Shown here piece by piece: positions 10,862-20,620 of a DNA stretch of 64,000 nucleotides (position 1 is its first letter; the number at the start of each line of letters is the position of its first letter). The translations under genes were made by a program, and so were the position numbers. This DNA comes from Larus michahellis. Taxonomy: Eukaryota > Chordata > Aves > Charadriiformes > Laridae. Location: positions 129,392,224 to 129,456,223 of the forward strand of contig NC_133898.1 in NCBI RefSeq assembly GCF_964199755.1. Reading direction: 5' to 3'. Below the pieces are notes generated by a model. The model was not told where the DNA came from, did not search any database, and was given only the letters and a program-made list of their open reading frames with translations.

Positions 10862-13800
10862 TCCCAGTTATTTTTCATCTTGGTTTTGTAACTGAATTTA
10901 GGAGAGCGATTTATTCCTAACCTGCGTCAATCAGAAGTTTTAACCTGCGTTTGGCGGGGTTTTAGGGTGGCGATTCCTCATTTCGGGCTCCGGCTTCTGT
11001 TGTGCACGGCGAGCTTTACACTTCTACGGGTAAACACGAGGATAATAAAGCCCGGCGTTATCACGGAGCGTGTTTTTAGCCCCAGCACCCCCTCCATACG
11101 TTAAGTAATTCATCCTTATTGCCATTAGGAATTCAGATGCTATTTTATGGAGGGGGAAGGGAGGGATATGTGCAGAGCGCAGCTTGGATTTTGCAGATTT
11201 TTAATTTATTTTTTTTTTTTTTAGCTGGTTTACTCTCAGAAACCTCCTGGAGAAAGGTTTGAAGGGAGCTTTATAGGGGGGAAAAAAAAAAAAAGGGGGA
11301 TTTGTAATGTCCTTCGGGCTTCTCCCTGCTAACGCGCAGCTCTTCCTGCCTGCCCTGCTCTCCGGGCGCGCGGCGCGGCGCAGGGCACGGTCGCCTTCGC
11401 GTTAATAATAGCCCAAGAAAAGCAGGCAATATTCGTGCTTAAAGGCACTGAGTTATGTAGATCCTAATCCTCGCGCCGCAGCAACGAAAGACAAGCGGAT
11501 ATTTTGCCCTCGCAAAAACCAGATCCTGCGGTCCAAATGCAAGCCGACATATGGCAAAAACTGCCTGCAGCCCTGCCCGTTTACAGAACTGTTTTCGCTC
11601 GCGGATAATTCATTAAAAATCATTTCAGGCCGCCTGTACATACGTAAAAAAAATATTTGCTTGTGTAAATATCAGTCAGGAAGGTATTGTTTGGGGGGTT
11701 TTTAACTCTTCTCCTTTTTCTTTTTTTTTTTTTTTTTTTTGGACAGCTGATGGGGTGGGGGTGGGGGGAAATAATCCGAAGCTACATGACGGAGACAGGG
11801 GAAAGCAAAGGTATGCCTGGCGTTCGTCCCGCCATGTAGGGCAGGGTTGGCTGGGACGGCTTTTTAAATGCGCTACCTGAACCCTCTGCTGTTCCCTGCC
11901 CGTGGAATCCGCGTGTGGGAACCCCAGGCGAGGCAGGCATTTATATTGAGGCGTAGGGCACAAAAGGGAGCGGGAAAGTGCTTTTACCTGATGCCGGGCT
12001 CTCGGGCTGACCTATAGAACAATAGGAGCCAAGATAATGTATACGCCGGGAGATGTCCCCCTCAAACCGAAGCCGCGGGATTTCAAGGCCGTCGCCGCCG
12101 TAGCAGCAGCAGAGCGGCTCGGAAAAGAAAGAGCAAATTCCAGCAAGGCGAGGCGAGTTTTGGGGGTTTAAATCCCCTTTGCGAATAGTCATAAAATGAC
12201 GGAGGCACAAAACGGGAAGGGGACAAGTGACGCCACGGGGGTTTTGCGGCTCCCAAACGCCGGCAGCCCGGGTATATTCCTGAGAACAGCCCTGAAATCT
12301 CACTGCTAACCCCCACGTTTCATTCTCAGAAATACATGCCACCTTACTCTAAATGCTTACCAGGGCTCCAGCCCGGCGTTACATCTTTCTTTTTTTTTTT
12401 TCTCTGTGCTTACTCTAATATCACTTGCTTAAATATGATGCATTATTTTAAACCCTTGGCTTGGAGACCTTTAGGTGATTTCCCCCCCCCCGAGGAAAAT
12501 TCAGAAATAAATCACGGAGTACAAGAGATTTGGCGTGGGTTGTTGGGGTTTTTTTTCTCCTTTACAGCCAGTAGATTAAATAATATTATTAAAAGTGTGG
12601 AAGGGAATAAGCACTCGGGATGGGGATCCGGTCCATCAGCTTCCCCCCGCCACAAACCCCTGTAGTGAACAACGCAGGAATATTTGGGGGCTTAGAGAGA
12701 GCTGCTCTGGGAGGAGCTGGGGGGGGTAATTAATTAAGATGAAATGGCTACTTGGGGCCGGGGCGGGGGGGGCACACCACGGGGTTGGCATCCCACGCCT
12801 GCTCCCGGCACGGCGTCGAGGGGAGGAAGTTTGGGCCCGTTTCCCGTGGAAATGGGTGCGACGTCGCGCGCCGCCGAGCAGGAGCCCGCTGCCTCGACGG
12901 GCGATTTTCCTGTTCAGCTGAACCTGAGAGGGAGGGGAAAATAAACTCTCGCTTCGCCATCGGAGCGTCTGCATCGAGAAAGCTTCTCCTGCTCTATTTA
13001 TACGCCGCATAAATCCGTCTCCAGACTGTTACCATAGATAACGGAGTTTTGCTTCTGCTGTTGTCTCTAACAGCTTCTTCCCCCCCCCCCCCGACTATGT
13101 TTTGTGCCATTCCTACCTATCACCTCACTGAGTAATTCGCCCGGTTTTAAAGCAAATCACAACTTGGGAGCAAACCGGGTTTCTCAGGCAGAGAGAGATT
13201 TTTCACCCCCCCCCGCCGCCCCCCGGCCTTTTGCTGGATTTTACTCCCGATTCTCTGCGTAGCCCCAGAGAAATCCTGCAGAAAGGGGAGCTATAGGTGA
13301 CCGCCTCCAATCCCAATCCATACTGAACCTTCTCTCGCAGTCTCCAGGAATTAACTATTTAGGAGGTGAGCAGCCGGCGTCGCACCCGAATAACACGGCG
13401 ATGCCGATGCTTTCCGCAGAAACCATCATTAATTCTCCGTACGGAGCTTCTGCGGGAGACGTTGCCACGGGCTGGGATTTTTAGTGGAAATAAATAACTC
13501 CCATCAACGCGGCGGGTCCCTGTTTCCGGGGGTCAGTGGATGCGGAGTTTCCCCTCCCAGGGATGGGGAGTTAATGGGATTTGTTGCTCCTGGTTGGGGG
13601 GCGAGGGGGGTTAATCCCTTCCTTCGTGTATATCCCCGTTAAGCTGGTTTAGGTCGTGTTTAGAGTTAAAGTTTTTGGGTACGGGCTCTGCCCGTCCGTC
13701 TGCGCAGAGCCAGGCACGGGGCTGAGCTCCGGCTCTGAGGTCTTCACCTCCCAGCACCCACAAATTCAGGTGAGACCCATTGAAAAAAAAAAAAAAGGAG

Positions 13801-14236
13801 GTTTAAATTTCACCAAAGCGGTGAAAAAGCTCATAAAGGCTTTTAGAAACCCGTTGTCGCTCGGGGAAAGCTCCCAGCGAGGCCCGGAGCCTATTGTTTG
13901 CTGCAGCGTGATTTATCGTGGAGCGGGTCGGGCAGAAAAAGGACTTTTGCCCCTCGGCCGGGTGCTGAGCACCCACCGGCAGGGACCCGTCCCCCCCGAG
14001 TCACCGCTGCCATGGGCTCCAGCAGTCCTTAAGCTGATTGTCGGGATGTCGCTTTGGGGTTTGGGGTTGTTTTCTGAAGCCCATCGTCTTTGAGGAGCCA
14101 TCCCGCAAAGCGTTAAATAGCCTCACCTGACCTCCGCCAGCAAAGCAAAGCCTTATTTAGGGCCATACATCACCTCTACACCGTGTCCTGCGGCGCTGGA
14201 GGTGGAGCAGAGAAGTGAAATGTCATGGGGAAAATC

Positions 14237-14262
14237 AAAAAAAAAAAAAAAAAAAAAAAAAA
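14237..14262 (+). repeat. Poly(A) run of 26
   Basis: Twenty-six consecutive A residues with no adjacent retrotransposon 3' end. A target-site duplication or retrocopy body was not recognised, so this is a simple homopolymer. Confidence 0.95.
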
Positions 14263-15732
14263 GCAACTCTAAATCCATCCGAATTTGCCTTGAAACCAGC
14301 ACATCCAGGCGATCCCAACCGGGGCGCGCGGCAAGGCCGGACACATATGCCGTGCCATATGGAGTGGCGCCATTCTGGTCAATCGGATCTTTAGGAGTTT
14401 TTATCGTTTAATTTCTTAATGTGCTAATAGTGCAGAGGGAGGGAATGGATCACGGGTTAAGTCCGAGGATTTATGTTTTTAAGGGAAGCGTAATGTGTTT
14501 TCAAGGGGGTTGGAGTGGGCTTTCAATACCGCTGGTAAACGTGGGAGTGGGCAAGAGTGAGCTGGAAAAGGCCCTGAGAGATCCCTTTGGGCATTAATCC
14601 CGCGCAGATTTATAGCGTGGCTCCCCAGCCCCCGTGTGAGCGGGCTGAAATTCGGACTGAAAATCTCCGTGTCCCTTTAGCCACGACATTTTGCCCAGCT
14701 TTGAGGGCCCCGGGCTGGGTTCGCATCGCCAGCTGCCCCCGTGGTCTCCAGCAGCGGCTCCATCTCCACGGCTTGGCTCCGTAGGCATCTCCCTCCCATT
14801 CGAAGCCACCAAGGATGGGCGGCAGAACGTCCCCGAGGCCCCTGGTCCTCAGTTTCCCCCACAAAAAGGGGAATTTGCATTTATCTCCTTCAGGATTGCC
14901 ACTTCGGCTCGACTCTCCTGCAGATTCCCAAAGCGCTTTGGGATCCTCCGAAGGAGGATGTTACCGAGAGATAAAGCACTGTGAGTTATAAAAGATACAT
15001 ATATAGCGGTAATTTGGGAGGGATCCCGAAATTACAACTTTTTAGCTCCAACCAACTTACCTCCCTTGCAACACATAGGTTTATTTTTAAAGTCAAAATA
15101 GCTCAGCCCTCTATAAATCTCTGAGACAGAAAACCGAGGAGGAGACAGATAAATAACGTGACGCCGCGACCGGGTGCCCGGCGCGGTCCCCACCGGGCAG
15201 GGGCTGAGGCCGGGGCGGCCGGTGGCTCCAGCTGCGGCGTGAAGCGCGGCGGTCCCAGAGGGATGCTCTGGCTGTTGGCTTCTGTCAGCGAGACCTTTAA
15301 AATCTGCGCTATATGGTCTCTTATTTGAATTGCAAACAGTTTCGAGGAGGTATGGGAGAAGTTGTTCATTCGGGGTAAATCAGGGTTGCTTTTTAACCAA
15401 ATAATATCGTGTCGTGGGGTTTTTTTAGGGGGGGTGGCATTACAAAGGGCAAGCGGGGAGATTTTTGTGCCCGGGCTGGTGACTCTCCTGGACAATTTTC
15501 GACATCTAATTTCTAGCATTTCCTTGAAAACTCCTCACATTTGGCGCATTAGATGAAATATCATTAACGTAATGGGAACAAAATGGTACTAGTGATGAAC
15601 AGCACGAAGAAGAAAGGGCCGCGGCTCTCAGCCGGCTCGGCACGAAGATTTCGAGCGTGTCGGGGGGGGCCCCCCCAATGCGCACAGGGCCCTTCTGCTT
15701 ATTCAGGGCCGGATGCTTCTACCCATCTCTGA

Positions 15733-15754
15733 ACACACACACACACACACACAC
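15733..15754. repeat. (AC)n microsatellite
   Basis: Eleven uninterrupted AC dinucleotides between 'tctga' and 'ggactg'. Confidence 0.95.
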
Positions 15755-16663
15755 GGACTGTGCTCGGGGTACGGACCGTGCGCTCCTGCTTCCATGCAGC
15801 TTTTTTCTCAGCAACTTCTAGGCCTCGGTTCCGGGGGAGGGGGGGAGGAAGGGAAAAAAAAAAAAAAGAAGGGGAAAAAAAAAAGCATGTATTTGTCTTC
15901 ATGCTATGGGAAGGAATATACATGCGATGCAGCACAATACGTAGCTGAAATGATCTCGATGACGGCAACGGTGGCCGCCGCGGCTTGTGCAAAGAGATGC
16001 CAGGAGTGGGCACATGCCCTTGGTGCGAAATCCTCGGGCGAGTAATAAAGGTTTTCCTGCCCTCGGAGCCGGCTTTGGCCAGGGGTTTGGGCCGGGTCAC
16101 GCTGAGCAGCGCCCCGACAAGGTTACGGGGTCTCACAGGGTGCTCAGTAAGGACCGGTGACGCCGGAGATTTACCGATATCCCTGGATATAGATGTATAG
16201 GTAGCCACAGCGCACGTTTCCTATCGCCCGTATCCATCAGGACCTTACCATAAACAAAAAAGCACGCTCTTCTCCTTGAAATTCACCTTGAACGCGGTGA
16301 GATGGGGTGGGCTTGCTGTTTGGGTGTTTTTTTTATTATTTATTATTATTATTATTTATTATTATTATTATTACTTCCCCCCCCCCTTTTTCCTTGACAA
16401 TTGTCAGCAGAGAGGCTGCAAAAAGAAGCGGAGGAGCGGCTGCGGGCGGCAGGCAGCCCTGGGAGCTGTCAGCCCCACGCCACTGCAGTGATGTCAGCCG
16501 CAAAACACAGCCACTGCCACCCCCAGCCCCCCCCCACACACACACACAAGTCGCAAGAAGAAGAATTCATAATTACAGTAGCGTAGCCATGAAACCAGCA
16601 GTGGGGGGGGGGGTAAAAAAGCGAAGCCTCATCCAAAATTGGTCCTTTATTATTTTTTTTCTC

Positions 16664-16695
<32 letters not shown>

Positions 16696-17057
16696 GAAGC
16701 TGCACCCAGCTCTGCAGCATCCTTCCTCCGCAGCGGGGCTGGGGGAGGCCGGGGCGGGGGGGGGGGGGACACCAGGGGTTTCCCCCCCCACACCCCCCCA
16801 CCCCCCCGCCCCAGCCATGGCTCCCTCCGCCGGGTGGGGGGTGCGGGAGGCGGCGGGGGGGTGGGGGGGGGTGGGGGGGGGAGCTGGGCAGGGCTGGAGG
16901 CTCTTTCCCCGCGGGTCGCTCCTTGTTTTAAAAGGCAGCATTTCTGCGGACAACACCCGGAGCATCTCTGCGGGAGAGGGGCTGGGGGCGAGGGCTGCAG
17001 CCGCCTTGTTTTCCGCGCACGGAATCAGCAGCTGTGATTTTTTTTTTTTCCCCCCCC

Positions 17058-17069
<12 letters not shown>

Positions 17070-17088
<19 letters not shown>

Positions 17089-17097
17089 TTTTTTTTT
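17070..17097 (+). repeat. Poly(T) run of 28
   Basis: Twenty-eight consecutive T residues, preceded by further T9/C8/T11 runs from 17038. Simple homopolymer; exact length is prone to sequencing error. Confidence 0.9.
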
Positions 17098-17184
17098 GGC
17101 TGAATAATCCTTTACGGGGGGGGTGGGGGGTGCGGGGAAAGGAGGGGGGGAGGTTGGGGGAGGAGGGAGGGAAAGTGGATCAAC

Positions 17185-17204
17185 ATCACCGAAGGAGGAC
17201 AGCG
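17185..17204 (+). promoter_or_regulatory. Possible REST/RE1-like site with expanded spacing
   Basis: A near-consensus RE1 right half (GGACAGCG, 17197-17204) follows a partial left half (ATCACC, 17185-17190) with a 6-base gap instead of the canonical 2. mir-124 genes are known REST targets in mammals, and this lies 1.5 kb upstream of the hairpin. The left half is weak and the spacing is non-canonical, so this is only a candidate. Confidence 0.25.
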
Positions 17205-17953
17205 AGCAAGATTAGGGCTGGCTAATGATAAATGAGAAGGCGCCGCTGACAGCTCCGCTCTCCGCGCAGCGCCCGCCCGGCTGCTCCGCGCTCCCTCCGC
17301 GCCCCTCCGGCGCCCGCTCCGCGCCCCGCCGCCGGCCTGGCTTTATCCACCCCCGCCCCCCCCCCACCCCCGCCTTTCCCTTTTTTTTCTTTAATATTTT
17401 TTTATTTTATTTTTTTAAATATATATATCATTTTCACCTCTCCTCCGCATAGCGCGGAGGTGGGCATTCTCCCCCGCCCCAAGCATCTTCCGCGGGATTA
17501 CGCGCCTGGCCGCGCTGCTGCACCGGCCGCCGGACGGAGGGACCACGCAGGGGGTATTTCCTTCGCTCCTCTTATCGCCGGGGGGGGCGGTTTGGGGTTG
17601 GGGTCGGGCCGGGAAGGGAGGGAGGGGGGGGACACACACACGACACCCCTCAGCACCCCACGGGGGATGCAATGGGGGCTGCCCCCCCCCCCTTCCTCCG
17701 CGCGTTTGCTCCCCCTCCTTGAAAGGCTGGGGCCGGGGGGGGGGCGGTGAGGGCAGGGAGGTTTATCCATCCTCCCCCCCATCCATCCGTCTCCCACCCC
17801 ATTCATCCATGCCCCCCCCTCCTTCCTATCCATCCCCCCCGCACATCCATCCCTCTCCCCCCCCCCCACCCCCCCCATCGTACCCGGGTGACCTTTCGAA
17901 TCAAAGCCCGGCTCGTACCTACCAAGGTGCATTGGCCAGCAAGGGCTTGGAGC

Positions 17954-17975
17954 GGGGGGGGGGGGGGGGGGGGGG
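17954..17975 (+). repeat. Poly(G) run of 22
   Basis: Twenty-two uninterrupted G residues followed by G4 and G10 runs up to 17998. Strongly quadruplex-prone on the + strand. The same area is preceded on the + strand by C-rich runs (17776-17880), giving alternating strand asymmetry. Confidence 0.9.
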
Positions 17976-18084
17976 ATGTGATGGGGAGGGGGGGGGGGCG
18001 ATGCACCCGGGCTCTCCCCCTCCCTCTGCCTTTCCCCCTCCCTCCCCTCCCTCCTCCCTCCCTCGCTGCTCCCTCCCTCCCTCC

Positions 18085-18345
18085 CTCTCTGCTGCATTTT
18101 GCATGAGCTATCTAGGTCATTAGCATTTTAGCGTATGCAAGACTTGACAAAGCTGATGAGAAGCCAGATGGGCCCCTCTCCTCTTTTTTTTGCACCACTT
18201 GGGATCTGAGCGAAAGGATTGACTGCAGCAGGCGAACGGGGGAAGGTTTATCGCGCTCCTCCAGACCCCCCCCGTTTATAGCAGCGCGGCGGGGCTCGGG
18301 GAAGGCGGCAGAGAGCGGGCAGCGGCGGGCAGAGACGGAGGGCAG
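18085..18345 (+). promoter_or_regulatory. Candidate core promoter and first exon of the mir-124-1 host transcript
   Basis: The block at 18090-18180 has conserved-looking, non-repetitive AT-rich sequence with octamer-like words ('ttttgcatgag', 'gtatgcaag') inside otherwise GC-rich DNA. A TATA-like TTTATA at 18275-18280 is followed by GC-rich sequence and then by a good 5' splice site, CAG|GTAACG, at 18345/18346. This would give a short first exon of about 40 bases from a start near 18305. The mir-124-1 hairpin lies 356 bases beyond the donor, so it would be intronic. Nothing here proves a start site. Confidence 0.35.
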
Positions 18346-18435
18346 GTAACGGCCCCCCCCCACCACCACCCCCCCCCCCGCCTCCCCGGCCCCTTCCCGG
18401 GGCAGCACCCCACACCCTTGGATCGATTTTATTTT

Positions 18436-18460
18436 AGAGAGAGAGAGAGAGAGAGAGAGA
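18436..18460. repeat. (AG)n microsatellite
   Basis: Twelve AG dinucleotides plus a final A, followed by T-rich sequence with a T run to 18490. It lies about 240 bases upstream of the mir-124-1 hairpin. Confidence 0.95.
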
Positions 18461-18581
18461 TTTATTTATTTTAATTTTTTTTTTTTTTTCCTGGGGGTGG
18501 GATGGATTTTTATTCCCACCGGGAAGGGCGCGGGGTGCGGAGAACAAAGGCTGGGCTCCGCGGGGGCGGTGGGCTGCGCGG

Positions 18582-18696
18582 CCCCTCTCCCACCACCCCT
18601 CCTTCTCTCCCCCCCCCCCCCACCACCTTCCTCCCCCTTCTTTTTCCTTAATAATTCCCCCCTCCTCTTATGATATCTATTTTTTTTTTCCTCCCG
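18582..18696 (+). promoter_or_regulatory. Polypyrimidine tract immediately 5' of the mir-124-1 hairpin
   Basis: Roughly 115 bases that are almost entirely C and T, with repeated CU-type words (TCTCC, CTTCT, TTCCT, TCCTC) and an AT interruption (ttaataatt, tatgatatcta). On the primary transcript this would be a strong polypyrimidine-tract-binding site a few bases from the hairpin base. PTBP1 has been reported to bind mouse pri-miR-124-1 and block its processing, and miR-124 in turn represses PTBP1. That this bird tract does the same is inference. Confidence 0.5.
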
Positions 18697-18714
18697 AGGA
18701 AAGGCCCCTCTCTC

Positions 18715-18736
18715 CGTGTTCACAGCGGACCTTGAT
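18715..18736 (+). ncRNA. miR-124-5p (star strand)
   Basis: The 22-base 5' arm product runs from CGTGTTCACAGC to CTTGAT. It pairs with the 3' arm to leave the standard 2-base 3' overhangs and is identical to the vertebrate star strand as I remember it. Confidence 0.95.
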
Positions 18737-18753
18737 TTAAATGTCCATACAAT

Positions 18754-18773
18754 TAAGGCACGCGGTGAATGCC
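18754..18773 (+). ncRNA. mature miR-124-3p
   Basis: The sequence taaggcacgcggtgaatgcc is identical to vertebrate miR-124-3p. The seed (bases 2-8) is AAGGCAC. This strand is loaded into Argonaute and provides all known miR-124 targeting. Confidence 0.99.
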
Positions 18774-19170
18774 AAGAACGAGGCTGACCAGCATCGAGGC
18801 CGGAGGCGGCTCCGCGGCTCTCCGCACCCGCGGAACCCCCCCCTTCAACCCCCACCCCCCCCCAAACCCCCCCACCCCCCCCAAAGCCCGGCCGCGGGGC
18901 GCGCAGGCAGCGCTGCGCACCGGCGCAGGTGGCACCCGCAGCGCGGGGGGGAGAGAGGGATGGAGGGGAGTTGGGGGGGGGGGGGTGTAGCATCTTTTGG
19001 GGGGGATCCCTGGGAAGAAAGTGGTGGTGGGGGTGTCCCTGCGCGCACACGCGCCCGGGGGCTGAAATGCGGAGCTGTCACTCGGGGGTGACCCGCGGGT
19101 GGGCCCCGGGGAGGGGGGGGGGGCCCGCGGCTGCTGCCCCCGGGGCTGCTCCGCTGCCGCCGCTTTGTGC

Positions 19171-19201
19171 TTTTGCCTTTTCTCTCGCCTTTTCTCCGCA
19201 G
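19171..19201 (+). promoter_or_regulatory. Strong 3' splice site consensus downstream of mir-124-1
   Basis: A stretch of about 28 pyrimidines (ttttgccttttctctcgcctt...) ends in CCGCAG|AG with the AG at 19200-19201. It is a textbook acceptor and could define an exon of the mir-124-1 host RNA. It is unproven; pyrimidine runs are common in this domain. Confidence 0.3.
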
Positions 19202-20191
19202 AGCGATGGGGGGTTGGTTTGTTTGGGGTTTGTTTTTTGGTTTGGGGGTTTTTTGGGTTTTTTTTTTCTTTTTTTCTTTTTTTCCCCTGCTAAAAAGCAA
19301 GGGCAGGTCTTGGGGTCACCGGGGCTCACGCTGCTCCCCCGGCGGGGGCGGGGAGGTGGGGGGGGATGCTGGGGCAAAGCCGCTTTTTTTCTTTAAATTT
19401 TTAAAGCTTTATTATTAATTATTTTTTTTTTCCGGTGGCTGTTTGTGTGTCTTTCCCCTCCACACCCCACACCCCCCTCCTCTACTTTAATCCTTATAAT
19501 TTAAATCAAAAGTGCCGGGGAGGCGAAGGGGGGGGGGGGTCGGTTAGCGCTGTGTCTGCAGGGCGAGGCCGGGCGTAAATCTCTTGGAGGGATAAACATG
19601 TCATTTGTTCCCTTTGTATGGTAATGCTGTGTGTGTCCCCCCCCCCCCCCCAACCCCCCCCCCCAGCTGCCCCCCCGGCAGCTGCCCCGGCCATACATCC
19701 TCCCTACAAAAGATCCCAATTACCCATCGGCTGCCTCATTATACCCCTAACACAGCCCCGGCGAGAGGCGTGTGTGTGCGAGGAGCCGAGGGGAGGGGGG
19801 GGTGGGGGAAAGGAGAAGGGGGGAGGTGGAGGAGGAGGAGGAGAAGGGGGGGGGGGGGGGAACCAGCACCTGAATTATTCAGAAAATAAAATAAAATTCA
19901 TAGAAGCTGGAGGCCCGGGGCGGCGGGGGGGGAGGGGGGGGGGGCAGGGGGGGGGGACGGAGGGATGCTGCGACCCCGCGGCCTAACGCGGAGCGGGTGC
20001 CCCCGCAGAGCCGCCTGCTCCGCTTCCACCCTGCTTTTATATTATTTCCCCCTCCTTTTTCACGTTTTATTATTTAATTTCTTTTTTTTTTTTTTTCCTC
20101 CGCCTTTTTAACCAGAGGGGTGCCCATCGCCACCCCCCCTGCCCTCCACCTCCTCCCATCCCTTCTCCCATCCCTTCCCCTCTCTTTGCAG

Positions 20192-20620
20192 CCGGAGGCC
20201 AACCTGCCCTGCATCCCTCCATCCCTGTGCCCGATCCGCTGTCCCAGTGCTCCCAGCAGTTGCCTCGCACTAAGCAAGGACAGGCCTTACTGGAGGGGAT
20301 GGTCCCCCCCACTCCATGGGCCGGCTGCAGAGCTGTGCCCAGGCTGGCGGGGGGGGGGGCCTTTGATGATGGTTTGGGGGGGGTCCATCTCTCTTTGCAG
20401 CCCTGCGCGCAGACCCTCGCTTCCGGGACGGTGCCCATGGGAGCATTGACAGCAGCTCGGGGTCCCTGGGACGCCTCTTTGCACCCCAACCCGCCCCCGG
20501 GGTGCTGCAGGTATTTGGAGGCAGCCCCCCCCGGGCTTGTAGCCCGGCTGGTGCGGATGCCGCAAGGAGTCCGTCGGGTCGTGCCGTGCCAATAAAGGTC
20601 TTTCGCTGCGGGCTCCCGCA
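20192..20620 (+). ncRNA. Candidate terminal exon(s) of the mir-124-1 host lncRNA
   Basis: Two strong acceptors occur here, cccctctctttgcag (AG at 20190-20191) and ccatctctctttgcag (AG at 20399-20400). A donor-like CAG|GTATTT lies at 20510/20511 and a canonical poly(A) signal AATAAA at 20591-20596. A last exon from 20192 or 20401 to about 20615 would fit a short spliced host transcript (RNCR3/LINC00599-like). A 122-codon open frame ends at 20595 but has no recognisable domain and is probably not translated. Transcript data would be needed; the model is built only from splice and poly(A) words. Confidence 0.35.

Larger units (their letters stand above)
10236..16280. other. GC-rich intergenic DNA upstream of mir-124-1
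   Basis: A transposon-free stretch of alternating GC-rich and AT-rich blocks with many homopolymer runs. Blocks at about 10.9-11.2, 13.0-13.5 and 14.3-15.1 kb have the dense mixed-word texture of conserved non-coding DNA (for example GTTACCATAGATAAC at 13028-13042, an imperfect RFX-like inverted repeat, and CATATG E-boxes at about 14343-14360). No exon of a known protein was recognised. The many open frames here are products of base bias. Confidence 0.45.
18702..18786 (+). ncRNA. MIR124-1: microRNA precursor mir-124-1
   Basis: This is the hairpin precursor of miR-124, the neuron-enriched microRNA that silences non-neuronal messages such as PTBP1 and SCP1/CTDSP1. The 3' arm holds the exact mature sequence and the 5' arm the exact star strand, separated by the loop 'aaatgtccatacaat'. 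That loop, with three A residues before TGTCC, matches the mammalian mir-124-1 paralogue, not mir-124-2 or -3, whose loops read 'aatgtcatacaat' or 'aatgtctatacaat'. The lower stem (aggcccctctctc / aagaacgaggctg) differs from human mir-124-1 at only a few bases outside the mature strands. It lies in a CpG-rich, transposon-free domain on the same strand as KIF13B. Confidence 0.99.
16281..20620. promoter_or_regulatory. CpG- and homopolymer-rich domain around mir-124-1
   Basis: A zone of about 4.3 kb with very high GC, many CpG and extreme homopolymers: runs of 8-22 G, 8-14 C and up to 28 T. It behaves like a CpG-island promoter domain and contains the mir-124-1 hairpin. The long G runs (for example 16755-16768, 16852-16881, 17954-17975, 19846-19860) could form G-quadruplexes. 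Open frames through it (266 and 199 codons) consist of poly-Pro, poly-Gly, poly-Phe and poly-Arg/Glu and are not genes. Confidence 0.75.

Noticed and set aside
13965-13988. RE1-like sequence 'ctgagcacccaccggcaggga'
   Set aside because: Only the AGCACC left half matches well; the right half requires an insertion and several mismatches.
14237-14262. Poly(A) run as the tail of a processed pseudogene
   Set aside because: No coding or transposon body precedes it and no target-site duplication is visible.
16307-17107. 266-codon open frame over the GC-rich domain
   Set aside because: The product is a string of homopolymer translations (poly-Leu/Ile, poly-Phe, Gly/Pro runs) caused by T, G and C runs. 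Neighbouring frames are equally open.
17498-18097. 199-codon minus-strand open frame rich in Pro, Gly, Arg and Glu
   Set aside because: It reads through poly-G/C runs and overlaps several other open frames. Composition artefact.
20227-20595. 122-codon frame in the putative mir-124-1 host exon as a micropeptide gene
   Set aside because: No recognisable domain, poor start context, and the frame crosses a possible intron boundary. The surrounding signals fit a non-coding host RNA better.
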